Positions 25,091 through 33,080 of a DNA stretch of 34,469 nucleotides are shown here, one piece after another (positions within the stretch are counted from its first letter, which is position 1; each line of letters starts with the position of its first letter). The notes under the pieces were generated by a model that was not told the origin of the DNA, ran no database searches, and was given only the letters and a program-made list of their open reading frames with translations. A program made the translations under genes and the position numbers. The DNA is from Clostridia bacterium (GTDB taxonomy: Bacteria > Bacillota > Clostridia > Christensenellales > CAG-138). The DNA lies in assembly GCA_017440405.1 (NCBI GenBank), contig JAFSHG010000061.1, positions 1 to 34,469 of the forward strand, in the 5' to 3' direction.

Positions 25091-26223
25091 TGACGGGGCT
25101 GTACATACATATTCCGTTTTGCGTACATAAGTGCTCCTACTGTGATTTTGTGTCATATGTGTGTGACCAAACAGTGAGAGAAGAATATGTACAATCCCTC
25201 ATATGCGAGATACGCATGGCAGGTGAGATATACCGTGACAGGGCTATAAACACAGTATTTTTAGGCGGCGGAACTCCATGCATCTTGCTTCCCGCTCAGA
25301 CAAAGCGAATAATGTGTGCGCTGCGTGACAGCTTTAATATTTGTGTTGATGCGGAAATAACCGTGGAGTGTAATCCGGGTGCGGTGGACTCGGAAAAGTT
25401 GAATGCATATTCCGAGTGCGGGATAAACAGGTTGAGTTTCGGACTGCAAAGTGCAAGCGACAGGTTGCTCAAAGCAATATCCAGAATACATACTTTTTCT
25501 GACTTTATACAGAGCATAGAGCACGCAAAACGGGCAGGTTTTTCAAACATAAATGCGGATATCATGTACGGGCTGCCGTCGCAAAGCATAAGTGAACTTG
25601 CAGAAACCATCTCCGCCGTGTGTGAGATGCGTCTTGCACATGTGTCGGCTTATTCGCTCATAGTGGAGGAAAATACACCGCTTTATTCATCGCTCATGTG
25701 TGGCAGCATTGCGTTGCCCGATGAGGATACGGAATACGAGATGCATACGCTTTGCCAAAAGAAGCTTGAAAGTGCAGGATACAGGCGGTACGAGATATCA
25801 AACTATGCAAAACAGGATATGGAATGCAGACATAACCTCATATACTGGAACTCGGACGAATACATAGGCTTGGGTGCAAATGCCCATTCTGCCGTGTGGG
25901 AGAGGGGAGTTTGGACACGATATGAGAACTTTTCATCCATAGGCGATTATGTGAGTGCGGTGCGTGAGGGGCGTTTGCCCATAGTGCGTAGAGAACACTT
26001 ATGGGGATATGACGCACAGGCAGAGTATGTGATGTTGGGATTGAGAAAGACGGACGGATTTTTATTGTCTGATTTTGAGGACAGATTCTCTGAAAAGTTT
26101 GACACTGTTTTTGGAGAAAGGTTGGAGCGTGTGGAAAAGTCCTTGTATGTGAAGAACGAGAGGTTTTATCTCACGGACAGAGGACTGGATTTACAGAATA
26201 TGATTCTTTGTGAATTATTATAA
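25090..26223 (+). CDS. hemW: Radical SAM heme chaperone HemW (coproporphyrinogen III oxidase-like)
   Basis: The 377-residue protein starts [20 protein letters not shown], holding the radical-SAM cluster motif CxxxCxxC followed by the Phe typical of HemW. FLGGGTPCILLP contacts SAM, FGLQSASDRLLKAISRIH is the family strand, and the HNLIYWNSDEYIGLGANAHS motif (HNxxYW) is shared by HemN and HemW. HemW binds heme and delivers it to membrane proteins; in anaerobes it is widespread even without full heme synthesis. ATG 25090 overlaps the lepA TGA by one base, so the two are coupled, as in many Firmicutes. I prefer this start over TTG 25087. Confidence 0.95.
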   Translation: MTGLYIHIPFCVHKCSYCDFVSYVCDQTVREEYVQSLICEIRMAGEIYRDRAINTVFLGGGTPCILLPAQTKRIMCALRDSFNICVDAEITVECNPGAVDSEKLNAYSECGINRLSFGLQSASDRLLKAISRIHTFSDFIQSIEHAKRAGFSNINADIMYGLPSQSISELAETISAVCEMRLAHVSAYSLIVEENTPLYSSLMCGSIALPDEDTEYEMHTLCQKKLESAGYRRYEISNYAKQDMECRHNLIYWNSDEYIGLGANAHSAVWERGVWTRYENFSSIGDYVSAVREGRLPIVRREHLWGYDAQAEYVMLGLRKTDGFLLSDFEDRFSEKFDTVFGERLERVEKSLYVKNERFYLTDRGLDLQNMILCELL

Positions 26224-26236
26224 TTTGGAGGACATA

Positions 26237-27706
26237 ATGGAAAACAACATGAACGGAACAAAAAAAGTCAGGACAAGATTTGCTCCGTCACCCACGGGAT
26301 ATATGCACATAGGAAATTTGCGTTCTGCCTTGTACGCATACCTCTTTGCCCGTGCAAACGACGGCACTTTCATATTGCGAATAGAAGATACCGACCGTGA
26401 AAGATATGTGGAGGGTGCGGTAGACCTCATATACAGAGTTTTGAAAGAAGTGGGCATGAACTGGGATGAAGGCCCCGATGTGGGTGGAGATTTCGGCCCG
26501 TATGTGCAGAGCGAAAGAAAGCCCATGTACTTGCCGTATGCAGAGCAGCTCATAAAGAGCGGACATGCATACCGTTGCTTCTGTACAAAAGAAGAATTGG
26601 ACGAGCGCAGAAGTGCGGCACAGGAGAGGGGCGAAACATTCAAGTATGACAAGCACTGTATGCATCTTAGTGAGACGGAGATACAGGAAAAACTGCGTGC
26701 AGGCATACCGTATGTGATAAGACAAAACGTACCCACTGAGGGCAAAACTTCATTCACGGACGAGATTTTCGGTGAAATCACGGTGGACAATTCGGAGTTG
26801 GATGATAGTGTACTTATAAAAGCGGACGGTATGCCCACATACAATTTTGCAAACGTAATAGATGACCATACCATGGGCATAAGCCATGTAATGCGAGGGA
26901 TGGAATATTTGTCCTCAACACCGAAGTACAATTTACTCTATGAAGCATTTGGTTGGGAGATTCCGAAGTATATACACATGACCCCCGTTATGCGTGATGC
27001 GCAACACAAACTTTCAAAGCGTGACGGCGATGCATCGTATGAGGATTTCACATCAAAGGGATATATGATGGAAGCCATTGTGAATTACATTGCACTTTTG
27101 GGTTGGAACCCGGGTGATGAGAGAGAAAAATTTACGCTGGAGGAGCTTGCAAAGGCATTTTCCGTGAAAGGCATGTCCAAGTCGCCTGCAATATTTGACC
27201 CGATAAAATTGCGCTGGTTAAATTCAGAATACATAAGGGAATTGGATGAGGCTGCATTCACACGCCACGCCATGGAATGGTATGAAAAGAGTGGCATTGC
27301 GCATATGGACACATCGGTTTTGTATAAGATACTGGGACAGCGTGTGGAAGTTTTCTCTGATATTCCCGATATGACAGACTTTTTATCAAAGTTGGATGAG
27401 AGTTACAGCACCGAGCTTTTCACAAACAAGAAGTCAAAAACGAATGAGCAGATAAGTCGTGATATTCTGACGGATGTTATTCCCGTTATAGAGAGTATCC
27501 CCGAGTGGAACGAGAGCAGCATACACGACACGCTCATGAATTATGCGGCAGGGCATGAGATGAAAAACGGCACTCTTCTCTGGCCCGTGAGAATTGCACT
27601 TGCAGGGAAACAGGTTACGCCGGGCGGAGCGATAGAAATAGCGGTACTTCTCGGGCGTGAGGAATCCATGCGCAGGTTGAAGTTGGGATTGGCTAAACTG
27701 AGCTGA
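26237..27706 (+). CDS. gltX: Glutamyl-tRNA synthetase
   Basis: The 489-residue class I synthetase has the HIGH-type motif PSPTGYMHIGNLRSALY (~18-34) and the KMSKS-like HKLSKRDG (~255-262). LRIEDTDRERYVEGA marks the GluRS family. It charges tRNA-Glu and probably also tRNA-Gln, since a gatCAB pathway is usual in Clostridia (not in window). ATG 26237 is chosen because GGAGG (26227-26231) precedes it; the frame is open further upstream to 26210 but overlaps hemW without an SD. It is the last gene of the operon and is followed by a terminator. Confidence 0.97.
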   Translation: MENNMNGTKKVRTRFAPSPTGYMHIGNLRSALYAYLFARANDGTFILRIEDTDRERYVEGAVDLIYRVLKEVGMNWDEGPDVGGDFGPYVQSERKPMYLPYAEQLIKSGHAYRCFCTKEELDERRSAAQERGETFKYDKHCMHLSETEIQEKLRAGIPYVIRQNVPTEGKTSFTDEIFGEITVDNSELDDSVLIKADGMPTYNFANVIDDHTMGISHVMRGMEYLSSTPKYNLLYEAFGWEIPKYIHMTPVMRDAQHKLSKRDGDASYEDFTSKGYMMEAIVNYIALLGWNPGDEREKFTLEELAKAFSVKGMSKSPAIFDPIKLRWLNSEYIRELDEAAFTRHAMEWYEKSGIAHMDTSVLYKILGQRVEVFSDIPDMTDFLSKLDESYSTELFTNKKSKTNEQISRDILTDVIPVIESIPEWNESSIHDTLMNYAAGHEMKNGTLLWPVRIALAGKQVTPGGAIEIAVLLGREESMRRLKLGLAKLS

Positions 27707-27730
27707 AATTATATTTTTTTGTGTGATGCG

Positions 27731-27766
27731 GAGGGTGAGAGTTTTTCGTCTCATCCTCTGTTTTTG
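27731..27766 (+). terminator. Intrinsic terminator of the lepA-hemW-gltX operon
   Basis: GAGGGTGAGA (27731-27740) pairs with TCTCATCCTC (27749-27758) around an 8-base loop. TGTTTTTG follows, 24 bases after the gltX stop. Confidence 0.85.
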
Positions 27767-27850
27767 TTGGGCATGAAGCGATGTAATTTCATGTGGACAG
27801 GGATTTGTAAATGTATAAACAACATATCATAATTTTACAGCGAAAACCCC

Positions 27851-27880
27851 TTTACAAAGTCCCCCTCTTTTTGCTAAAAT
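27851..27880 (+). promoter_or_regulatory. Sigma-A-like promoter of the amidase gene
   Basis: TTTACA (27851-27856), an 18-base spacer and TAAAAT (27875-27880) lie ~45 bases before the start codon. The rest of the 27767-27900 gap shows no gene. Confidence 0.65.
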
Positions 27881-27927
27881 AGAACAGGCGACAGCATTAA
27901 ATGCTTAAATTTAAGAAGGTTTTTATA

Positions 27928-28755
27928 ATGACAAGTATAAAAATAACAGAAGATACCACGGAGATAGCCGCTTTCACAGATATAAATCGTGATGTGGACA
28001 GGAGTTTTATTGCTTTTGCGATAAAACTCGTGGTGGTTGCTGCGCTCATAATATCCATACTGGGTTCTGTCATGTTCTGTACAACACATTTTGCAATGGC
28101 AAAGACCGCAAGCACAGTCCCGAAACAGCCAAATGCACAGGTACAGAATACACAAAAGCCCACGGAAACTCCCACGGAGAAACAACGCATTGTCTTGTTG
28201 GATGCAGGGCATGGCGGATTTGACCCGGGTACTGCGGGAAAGTGGACGGGCATATATGAAAGCGAGATAAACTTACAGATTACGAATGAGTTAAAAGCAC
28301 AGCTCGAAGCAAAGGGGTATGTGGTTTTGATGACACGCACGGACGCGAATGCTCTGGGTGCAGGTAAAAATGACGACATGATGGCACGAGAGGCAATGAT
28401 ACAGTGGAGCGGAGCGGATATTTTCATCTCCATACATCAGAATGCTTTTGAAAACGAATCCACATGCGGAGCTGAGGTTTATTATAATCAGGTGAAGCCC
28501 GAATCGGTAAAACTTGCCGAGTGCATAGAAAGAGCATTGCAGAACATAGAAGGAGCTTCACCCACGAGGGGCGTGAAACAGTTTGGGCATCAACTCACAA
28601 AGTTTATGCGTTATTCCGTACTCATAGAGTGCGGCTTCCTCACAAACCAAAAGGAAGAGGCTCAGCTCACAAACCCCGAATATCAAAAGAAATTAGCCGC
28701 TGCCATAGTACTTGGCGTGGACGAGTTCTATGATACAGCTTTTCAATCTGAATAA
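27928..28755 (+). CDS. N-acetylmuramoyl-L-alanine amidase (Amidase_3), membrane-anchored, CwlD-like
   Basis: The product is ~275 residues: a cytoplasmic N-terminus, one membrane helix (~24-46), a Thr/Pro/Gln linker (~55-80) and a zinc amidase domain. Zn ligands are in LLDAGHGGFDPG, the Glu of YESEINLQI, and SIHQNAF; the catalytic Glu is in VLIECGFLTN. It cleaves the muramoyl-alanine bond; CwlD enzymes of this type make spore cortex muramic delta-lactam, which would fit the nearby spore genes, but a vegetative autolysin is equally possible. ATG 27928 is preferred because AGAAGG precedes it; ATG 27901 lacks an SD. Confidence 0.88.
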   Translation: MTSIKITEDTTEIAAFTDINRDVDRSFIAFAIKLVVVAALIISILGSVMFCTTHFAMAKTASTVPKQPNAQVQNTQKPTETPTEKQRIVLLDAGHGGFDPGTAGKWTGIYESEINLQITNELKAQLEAKGYVVLMTRTDANALGAGKNDDMMAREAMIQWSGADIFISIHQNAFENESTCGAEVYYNQVKPESVKLAECIERALQNIEGASPTRGVKQFGHQLTKFMRYSVLIECGFLTNQKEEAQLTNPEYQKKLAAAIVLGVDEFYDTAFQSE

Positions 28756-28800
28756 GCTTAAATATTAAATGGGAAAGACGCAAAGAGTACAGATTTGAAA

Positions 28801-28840
28801 GAATACGGTATATCTCGAAAGGGGTGCCGCATTCTTTTTT
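28801..28840 (+). terminator. Intrinsic terminator after the amidase gene
   Basis: GAATACGGTA (28801-28810) pairs with TGCCGCATTC (28825-28834) at nine of ten positions including one G-U. Six Ts (28835-28840) follow. Confidence 0.7.
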
Positions 28841-28923
28841 GTGTCCGCAAATGAAGTGCTTGTCAGGAAAAATGATAGATCAAAGAAGCACGTAAAGAAA
28901 GACAGCCGTGTGCCAATGTGCAA

Positions 28924-28961
28924 CAATCCCACCGTCACACTTCGTGTGCCACCTCCCTTTA
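28924..28961. repeat. Copy of a clostridial intergenic repeat (hairpin flanked by conserved arms)
   Basis: CAATCCCACCGTCA, a small variable hairpin (CACAC-TTC-GTGTG, 28936-28948), then GCCACCTCCCTTTA. This layout matches, from memory, interspersed elements common in gut Clostridia, where the flanks are constant and the hairpin varies. The reverse strand here gives a spurious 78-codon frame (28765-29001), which I reject as a gene. Only one copy is in the window, so repetition must be shown with the genome. Confidence 0.45.
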
Positions 28962-28994
28962 CGACCGTCCTTTTTTTAGGCGACTGCCGCAACC

Positions 28995-29023
28995 TTGACA
29001 AAAAAACGGTGCGGTGCTAAAAT
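28995..29023 (+). promoter_or_regulatory. Strong sigma-A promoter of the cyclophilin gene
   Basis: A perfect TTGACA (28995-29000), a 17-base spacer and TAAAAT (29018-29023) give a start about 20 bases before ATG 29054. Confidence 0.85.
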
Positions 29024-29053
29024 GGTAAAAAATAAAATGGAGTGATTTTTTTC

Positions 29054-29680
29054 ATGAAAAAGATTTTAATAGCGGTGTTGTGTATCGCCATGATGCTGTC
29101 ATTTACAGCATGTGACGGTGCAAAAGACGGAGATAATGCTTCTGCAAATGCTGAGATAGTAACGGGCAGTATAGTGTTCAAAGACTTTGGCACGGTAAAG
29201 TTTGAGGTATATCCAAAGAGGGCGCAGCAGAGTACTTTGAACTTCATTTATCTTGCAAAAAAAGGATTTTATGACGGTATCGTGGTGCACAGACTGGTGA
29301 ACGACTTTGTCATACAGGCAGGTGCGTATGAAACGGGGTATGTGGAAAGGACCACGGATTTTGATTACACCATTGTGGGCGAGTTTGCGGCAAACGGTAT
29401 AGAAAACGATGTGAAACATGTAAAAGGTACGCTGTCTTGGGCTCGTCCTACAAGTTTCAACGGTGCTTCCACACAGATTTTTATCTGCACAAACGATGCA
29501 ACAGCAGCTCAGCTTGACGGAAATTATGCGGCTTTCGGTATGGTGACGGACGGCTTTGATGTGTTGGATAAGATAAATGCCATGCAAACCGAAAATGATG
29601 TTCCGTTGCAGGAGATTGTAATAGAGTCGGTTACCATAGATTCGGACGCAGAATTCCCCGAACCCGATTTCATCAGATAA
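29054..29680 (+). CDS. Cyclophilin-type peptidyl-prolyl isomerase, lipoprotein
   Basis: The 208-residue protein has a type II signal peptide with lipobox FTAC (Cys ~20). The cyclophilin domain carries FKDFGTVKFEVYPKRAQQSTLNFIYLAKKGFYDGIVVHRLVNDFVIQAG (with the FYDG and HR substrate-binding core), VKGTLSWAR and QIFICTNDA. The classic FxMxxG/QG and W/F positions are partly altered (SWAR in place of SMAN-like), as in many extracellular bacterial cyclophilins. It probably assists folding of exported proteins at the outer membrane face. The SD GGAG lies 11 bases upstream, with an unusual T7 spacer. It is monocistronic by its promoter and the hairpin at 29705-29758. Confidence 0.9.
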   Translation: MKKILIAVLCIAMMLSFTACDGAKDGDNASANAEIVTGSIVFKDFGTVKFEVYPKRAQQSTLNFIYLAKKGFYDGIVVHRLVNDFVIQAGAYETGYVERTTDFDYTIVGEFAANGIENDVKHVKGTLSWARPTSFNGASTQIFICTNDATAAQLDGNYAAFGMVTDGFDVLDKINAMQTENDVPLQEIVIESVTIDSDAEFPEPDFIR

Positions 29681-29704
29681 AATATCATATTTAACGAACA
29701 TAAC

Positions 29705-29758
29705 CACCCCTTGTCTTACATATTCTACTATGAATATGATTGCAAGGGGTGTGTTTTT
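29705..29758 (+). promoter_or_regulatory. Hairpin that masks the spmA ribosome binding site (terminator-like)
   Basis: CACCCCTTG (29705-29713) and CAAGGGGTG (29743-29751) form a perfect 9-bp stem; inside, CATATTC (29719-29725) and GAATATG (29732-29738) form a 7-bp stem. TGTTTTT then runs into ATG 29759. The AAGGGG SD of spmA is in the 3' arm. The structure may terminate the cyclophilin transcript and hold spmA translation low. Confidence 0.65.
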
Positions 29759-30328
29759 ATGATGAATGCGGTGTGGGCCGTTATGATACTCATGGGACTT
29801 TTATCAGGTATCATAACGGGTCAGGGGGATATGCTCTTGGACTCCATGATAGCAGGTTGCGGCGAGGCGGTGACACTGTGCGTAAGTCTTTTGGGTGCAT
29901 ACATGATGTGGATGGGGATAATGGAAGTAGCCCGTGACATGGGCGTTATAAATGTGCTTGCAAGAAAGATAAGACCCGTCATGGGTAAGCTTTTCCCGAA
30001 TGCGGACGATGAGGCAATAGCACCTATAACGCTTAATATGGCCGCAAATTTCTTTGGCATGGGCAGTGCTGCCACTCCGTTTGGCATTGAAGCTATGAAA
30101 GAAATGCAAAAGACAAATAGTAAAAAGCATATTGCCACAAACAGCATGTGCATGTTTATAGCCGTAAATGCCGCTGCACCCGAACTTTTGCCCACTTCCG
30201 TTTTGGCGTTACGCACGGCTGCAGGGTCGCAAGCACCGTACAGCATAGTGCTTCCTACCGCCATTTGTTCGGTCGTTGTGTTTGTTTGTGCGGTTTTGTC
30301 CTGCAAGTTGCTTGAAAAGGTAATGTGA
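29759..30328 (+). CDS. spmA: Spore maturation protein A
   Basis: The 189-residue membrane protein of the nucleoside-recognition (Gate) fold has MNAVWAVMILMGLLSGIITG, ARKIRPVMGKLFP and the conserved NMAANFFGMGSAATPFGIEAMKEMQ (~97-121), and ends near PTAICSVVVFVCAVLSCK. SpmA and SpmB together are needed for normal dehydration of the spore core. I chose ATG 29759 because AAGGGG lies 9 bases upstream; the longer frame begins inside the hairpin's loop. Four bases of coding sequence overlap spmB (TGATG). Its SD is in a hairpin, see 29705-29758. Confidence 0.95.
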   Translation: MMNAVWAVMILMGLLSGIITGQGDMLLDSMIAGCGEAVTLCVSLLGAYMMWMGIMEVARDMGVINVLARKIRPVMGKLFPNADDEAIAPITLNMAANFFGMGSAATPFGIEAMKEMQKTNSKKHIATNSMCMFIAVNAAAPELLPTSVLALRTAAGSQAPYSIVLPTAICSVVVFVCAVLSCKLLEKVM

Positions 30329-30837
30329 TGCATCTTTTTATACCGATACTATTGCTCTTTCTCATACTTTCCTCACTCTTTATGGGGACGGGTGTGTATG
30401 ATTCATTTATACGGGGTGCAAAGTCCGCTTTGCCGCTAATGCTCCAAATTTTGCCCTACATGGCTGCCATGCTGTGTGCGCTCAATATTTTTCGTGATTC
30501 GGGCGCACTTTTTGTGATTGAGAAGCTGCTCTCGCCCGTTATGAGCTTTTTCGGCATACCCGATGAACTCATGACGCTCATAATGCTCCGACCATTTTCG
30601 GGTAGTGCCGCAATCGCACTTTTGGGAGATGTGTATAAAACAGTCGGTGTTGACTCATATCAAGGCTTTATGGCATCCGTCATGCTCGGTTCCACTGAAA
30701 CCGTATTTTACACCGTGACGCTGTATTTCGGCTCAATCGGCGTGAAGAAAACACGTCACGCCGTACCCGCTGCGCTCATAAGTGCGGTGGCAGGAATAGC
30801 CGCCTCCGTGATTTTGACAAAACTGATGTACTCATAG
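30328..30837 (+). CDS. spmB: Spore maturation protein B
   Basis: The 169-residue integral membrane protein is the partner of SpmA. Family features are LPLMLQILPYMAAMLCALNIFRDSGAL (~35-61), LLSPVMSFFGIPDELMTLIMLRPFSGSAAIALL and TETVFYTVTLYFGSIGVKKTRHAVPAAL. ATG 30328 overlaps the spmA TGA and is coupled to it; AAAGG (30316-30320) serves as SD. The gene converges on vanY with only 13 bases between stop codons and no visible hairpin terminator, so the two transcripts probably overlap. Confidence 0.95.
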   Translation: MHLFIPILLLFLILSSLFMGTGVYDSFIRGAKSALPLMLQILPYMAAMLCALNIFRDSGALFVIEKLLSPVMSFFGIPDELMTLIMLRPFSGSAAIALLGDVYKTVGVDSYQGFMASVMLGSTETVFYTVTLYFGSIGVKKTRHAVPAALISAVAGIAASVILTKLMYS

Positions 30838-30850
30838 GGTATTCCGCCGC

Positions 30851-31672
30851 TCACTGTGCCGTATGCAGTATTTTTATAAACTCCTCCAAACACAGATTGT
30901 TTTCACTCATATATGTTGCCGCTTTCACCCCCACATATCTGAAATGCCACGGCTCGTATTGTACCCCCGTGATGTGTGTCTTATCTTCGGGGTATCGCAA
31001 TATGAAGCCGTACAGGTGACAATTCTGCGCAAGCCAAGTCCCGTCATCAAATGTGCCGAACCAATTATTTGCAAAAGGATGCTCCACCGTTAAAATGTCA
31101 AATGCAAGTCCCGTTTCGTGTTCGCTTTTCCCGGGCGGCATGGCACGCACGGGGGATTCATACGGATTTTTGCCGTAGTCGCTGTCATGTGCCAAACGCT
31201 CGTCCCATATACGCTTTTGTGCTTCGTATGAGCGAAATGCACTGTTTAAGATGAATTTCCCGTGACCCTGCGTACATCCGTCATTCAACATGCGTGAAAG
31301 TGCTTCGCCCGCTTCACGAACAGCAAGCATACTTTCGTCGTATTCGCATATATCACGGCTTATGAGTTGAGAGATGTAGCAGAGTGTGTCGGGCTCATTC
31401 GGGACTTCATTTTCAAAGTTTATCAACACTAAATTTTTCATATCATGCTCGTTCAAATTCAGCTTTTGTGCAAGCGTTTGGGGCAGTGCTTCATGAGAAC
31501 TGACTCGGGTATCGTGGGAAAATGCTGTATCCGAATTTTTATGATTTTCATGAGTAAAGCTTGTGTTTGCAGACTGAAAAGCTATACCGAATGCAACAAG
31601 CACGAGCGCAAATAAAATCACACATGCAAGCAGCAGTCCGTTTCTTCTCAATCTCTTTTTTCGTCTTTTCAT
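30851..31672 (-). CDS. D-alanyl-D-alanine carboxypeptidase, VanY family (peptidase M15)
   Basis: The ~273-residue membrane-anchored zinc peptidase has a basic N-terminus and one membrane helix (~12-34), a linker (~35-75), and an M15B domain. The domain shows LNSAFRSYEAQKRIWDE, SEHETGLAFDI (zinc His and Asp) and the C-terminal EPWHFRYVG (catalytic Glu, zinc His). It trims the terminal D-alanine of peptidoglycan stems; isolated chromosomal copies act in cell wall or spore wall metabolism and do not by themselves imply glycopeptide resistance. ATG 31672 is chosen for its AAAGGTGA SD; GTG 31681 overlaps it. No van regulators are nearby. Confidence 0.9.
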   Translation of the reverse strand: MKRRKKRLRRNGLLLACVILFALVLVAFGIAFQSANTSFTHENHKNSDTAFSHDTRVSSHEALPQTLAQKLNLNEHDMKNLVLINFENEVPNEPDTLCYISQLISRDICEYDESMLAVREAGEALSRMLNDGCTQGHGKFILNSAFRSYEAQKRIWDERLAHDSDYGKNPYESPVRAMPPGKSEHETGLAFDILTVEHPFANNWFGTFDDGTWLAQNCHLYGFILRYPEDKTHITGVQYEPWHFRYVGVKAATYMSENNLCLEEFIKILHTAQ

Positions 31673-31796
31673 AACCGTCACCTTCTTTCTGAGGCAATTC
31701 TAATATGGGGGAGTACAGGGCTGCGTTTTCTGTGCGAAAGAATTGTGTTATGCGTGATGCTATGAAGTAATTTTGTTTTTTGCAGTCAACACCGTA

Positions 31797-31826
31797 TTGC
31801 ATCTTTGATATTCCATGTGTTATAAT
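31797..31826 (+). promoter_or_regulatory. Promoter of the 31925 lipoprotein gene
   Basis: TTGCAT (31797-31802), an 18-base spacer and a perfect TATAAT (31821-31826). About 90 bases of leader follow, holding a CAAGTC (~31850) / GACTTG (~31889) inverted repeat before the GGGAGG SD at ~31910. Confidence 0.65.
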
Positions 31827-31924
31827 TTGTTAAAGTGCGGCTATGTTACAAGTCATGGGGGAACCATAACAAGCCTGCAAAATACAAAGACTTGCAATTT
31901 ATTGACAGAGGGAGGTAGAAAACA

Positions 31925-32779
31925 ATGTATAAAGTAAAAATAATATTTTTACTTGCGTCGGTGCTTATTCTTCTTGCGGCACTTGCATCATGTGCAAAAG
32001 AGACGGATACAAGAAAATCCGACAGTTCGACGGTTTCGGGTATGACAACATCCATAGCATCGGATACCATTGATGTGCAAATCAATAAATCTGAGGAAGC
32101 AGTTTACGGCGAAACTTTCGGTGTTGCAGAATACAGCACGGAAAACTATAAATTCACACTCCGCCATACGAAAGCGGATGATGAAAATGAAAGTATTAAG
32201 GGACACATTGATGTGTACGGGAAAGACAATGACTTTATATCGGGTGTAACATTCAAAGACATTCAGGAGGACATAGACTCACAGTTTTTTGCAATACCGC
32301 TGGATTCCGATGACTATGTTATTATGTACATAAATGAATTGGGACACGGACAGTACAACGGTGTTTATGCTGCGTACTTTAACGGAAGCGAGTTGAAAAA
32401 GGTAGATTTTCCATACTGTGATAATCACGAACATCTTTGCTATGACGGCATGTTTGATATAGAATGGGATACGAACATAGATGATGAATTTACCCTGATT
32501 CCAAACGGATTTGAGCCAAAGAAGTTCAAGGTGGATAAAGAATTATTTGAGGAATTGCAAATGCAGCCTTTTTCCGAATTCGATAAAAACGGAGAAAATG
32601 AGCCGTATTTGGAGGAGTTAATATTTGAAAAGGCGGATGAAAAATCGGGGAAACTTCACATGTATGCGAAACTTACATTTGGTGCATATCATGCAGGTCA
32701 TTTTACCGATGTAATGCTTGAATTTGACTTCAACAAAGAAAAATGCGAGTATACCATTGAAAACATTAAATACTTATAA
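31925..32779 (+). CDS. Lipoprotein of unknown function
   Basis: The 284-residue protein has a type II signal peptide with lipobox ALASC (Cys ~23). A Ser/Thr/Asp-rich linker follows (~24-60), then a soluble acidic domain (~62-284) with many charged and aromatic residues (YGKDNDFISGVTFKDIQED, DEFTLIPNGFEPKKF). No motif is recognised. It has its own promoter and an SD GGGAGG before ATG 31925. The composition (low Arg, high Asp, Glu and Lys, and more A/T-rich codons) is slightly different from neighbouring housekeeping genes. No function is proposed. Confidence 0.7.
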   Translation: MYKVKIIFLLASVLILLAALASCAKETDTRKSDSSTVSGMTTSIASDTIDVQINKSEEAVYGETFGVAEYSTENYKFTLRHTKADDENESIKGHIDVYGKDNDFISGVTFKDIQEDIDSQFFAIPLDSDDYVIMYINELGHGQYNGVYAAYFNGSELKKVDFPYCDNHEHLCYDGMFDIEWDTNIDDEFTLIPNGFEPKKFKVDKELFEELQMQPFSEFDKNGENEPYLEELIFEKADEKSGKLHMYAKLTFGAYHAGHFTDVMLEFDFNKEKCEYTIENIKYL

Positions 32780-32846
32780 TGCTCTTGTCGCATTGCACCG
32801 AAATGTACTCTTTATGCCATGAGGTCGTTTTTGAGCAAAAATGCAG

Positions 32847-32875
32847 TTGACAAAAAAGGACAATGATATTATAAT
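32847..32875 (+). promoter_or_regulatory. Consensus sigma-A promoter of the TPP riboswitch-thiT transcript
   Basis: A perfect TTGACA (32847-32852), a 17-base spacer and a perfect TATAAT (32870-32875). The start is expected near 32882, ~13 bases before the aptamer. Confidence 0.92.
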
Positions 32876-32894
32876 AACACCGTAAATGAATAAC

Positions 32895-32979
32895 AACCGT
32901 TAGGGGTGCTCATGATTTTGAGCTGAGACATAAGACCCTCATAACCTGATTCGGACAATACCGACGTAGGGAAACGGAC
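32895..32979 (+). promoter_or_regulatory. TPP (THI-box) riboswitch aptamer
   Basis: The aptamer carries the conserved GGGGTGCTC at 32903-32911, GAGCTGAGA at 32920-32928, ACCCTCATAACCTGATTCGG at 32935-32954 and ATACCGACGTAGGGA at 32958-32972. P1 is CCGT (32897-32900) with ACGG (32974-32977). It binds thiamine pyrophosphate and represses the gene downstream, here thiT. The 3' P1 strand ACGGAC (32974-32979) can alternatively pair with GTCCGT (33007-33012), acting as the antiterminator. Confidence 0.97.
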
Positions 32980-33006
32980 AAAATACATTGCATTCACATG
33001 CGATTC

Positions 33007-33036
33007 GTCCGTCTTACGAAAAGACGGACTTTTTAT
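33007..33036 (+). terminator. Riboswitch-controlled intrinsic terminator
   Basis: GTCCGTCTT (33007-33015) pairs perfectly with AAGACGGAC (33021-33029) and is followed by TTTTTATTT. It is the expression platform of the TPP riboswitch and forms when thiamine pyrophosphate is bound. Confidence 0.92.
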
Positions 33037-33080
33037 TTGTTTTTCGGTGGTTATTCAAAAAAATATAAAGGAGAGTAATC

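Noticed and set aside
28765-29001. A 78-codon minus-strand frame between the amidase and cyclophilin genes
   Set aside because: It covers a terminator, a repeat-like element and a promoter; such frames arise repeatedly from this type of clostridial intergenic repeat.
30851-31672. Vancomycin resistance determinant
   Set aside because: Only a VanY-family carboxypeptidase is present; there is no vanHAX, vanS or vanR, so ordinary wall metabolism is the simpler reading.
31548-31802. An 84-codon minus-strand frame upstream of and overlapping the VanY gene
   Set aside because: It runs through the vanY start in another frame and through the opposing promoter; it is a chance frame.
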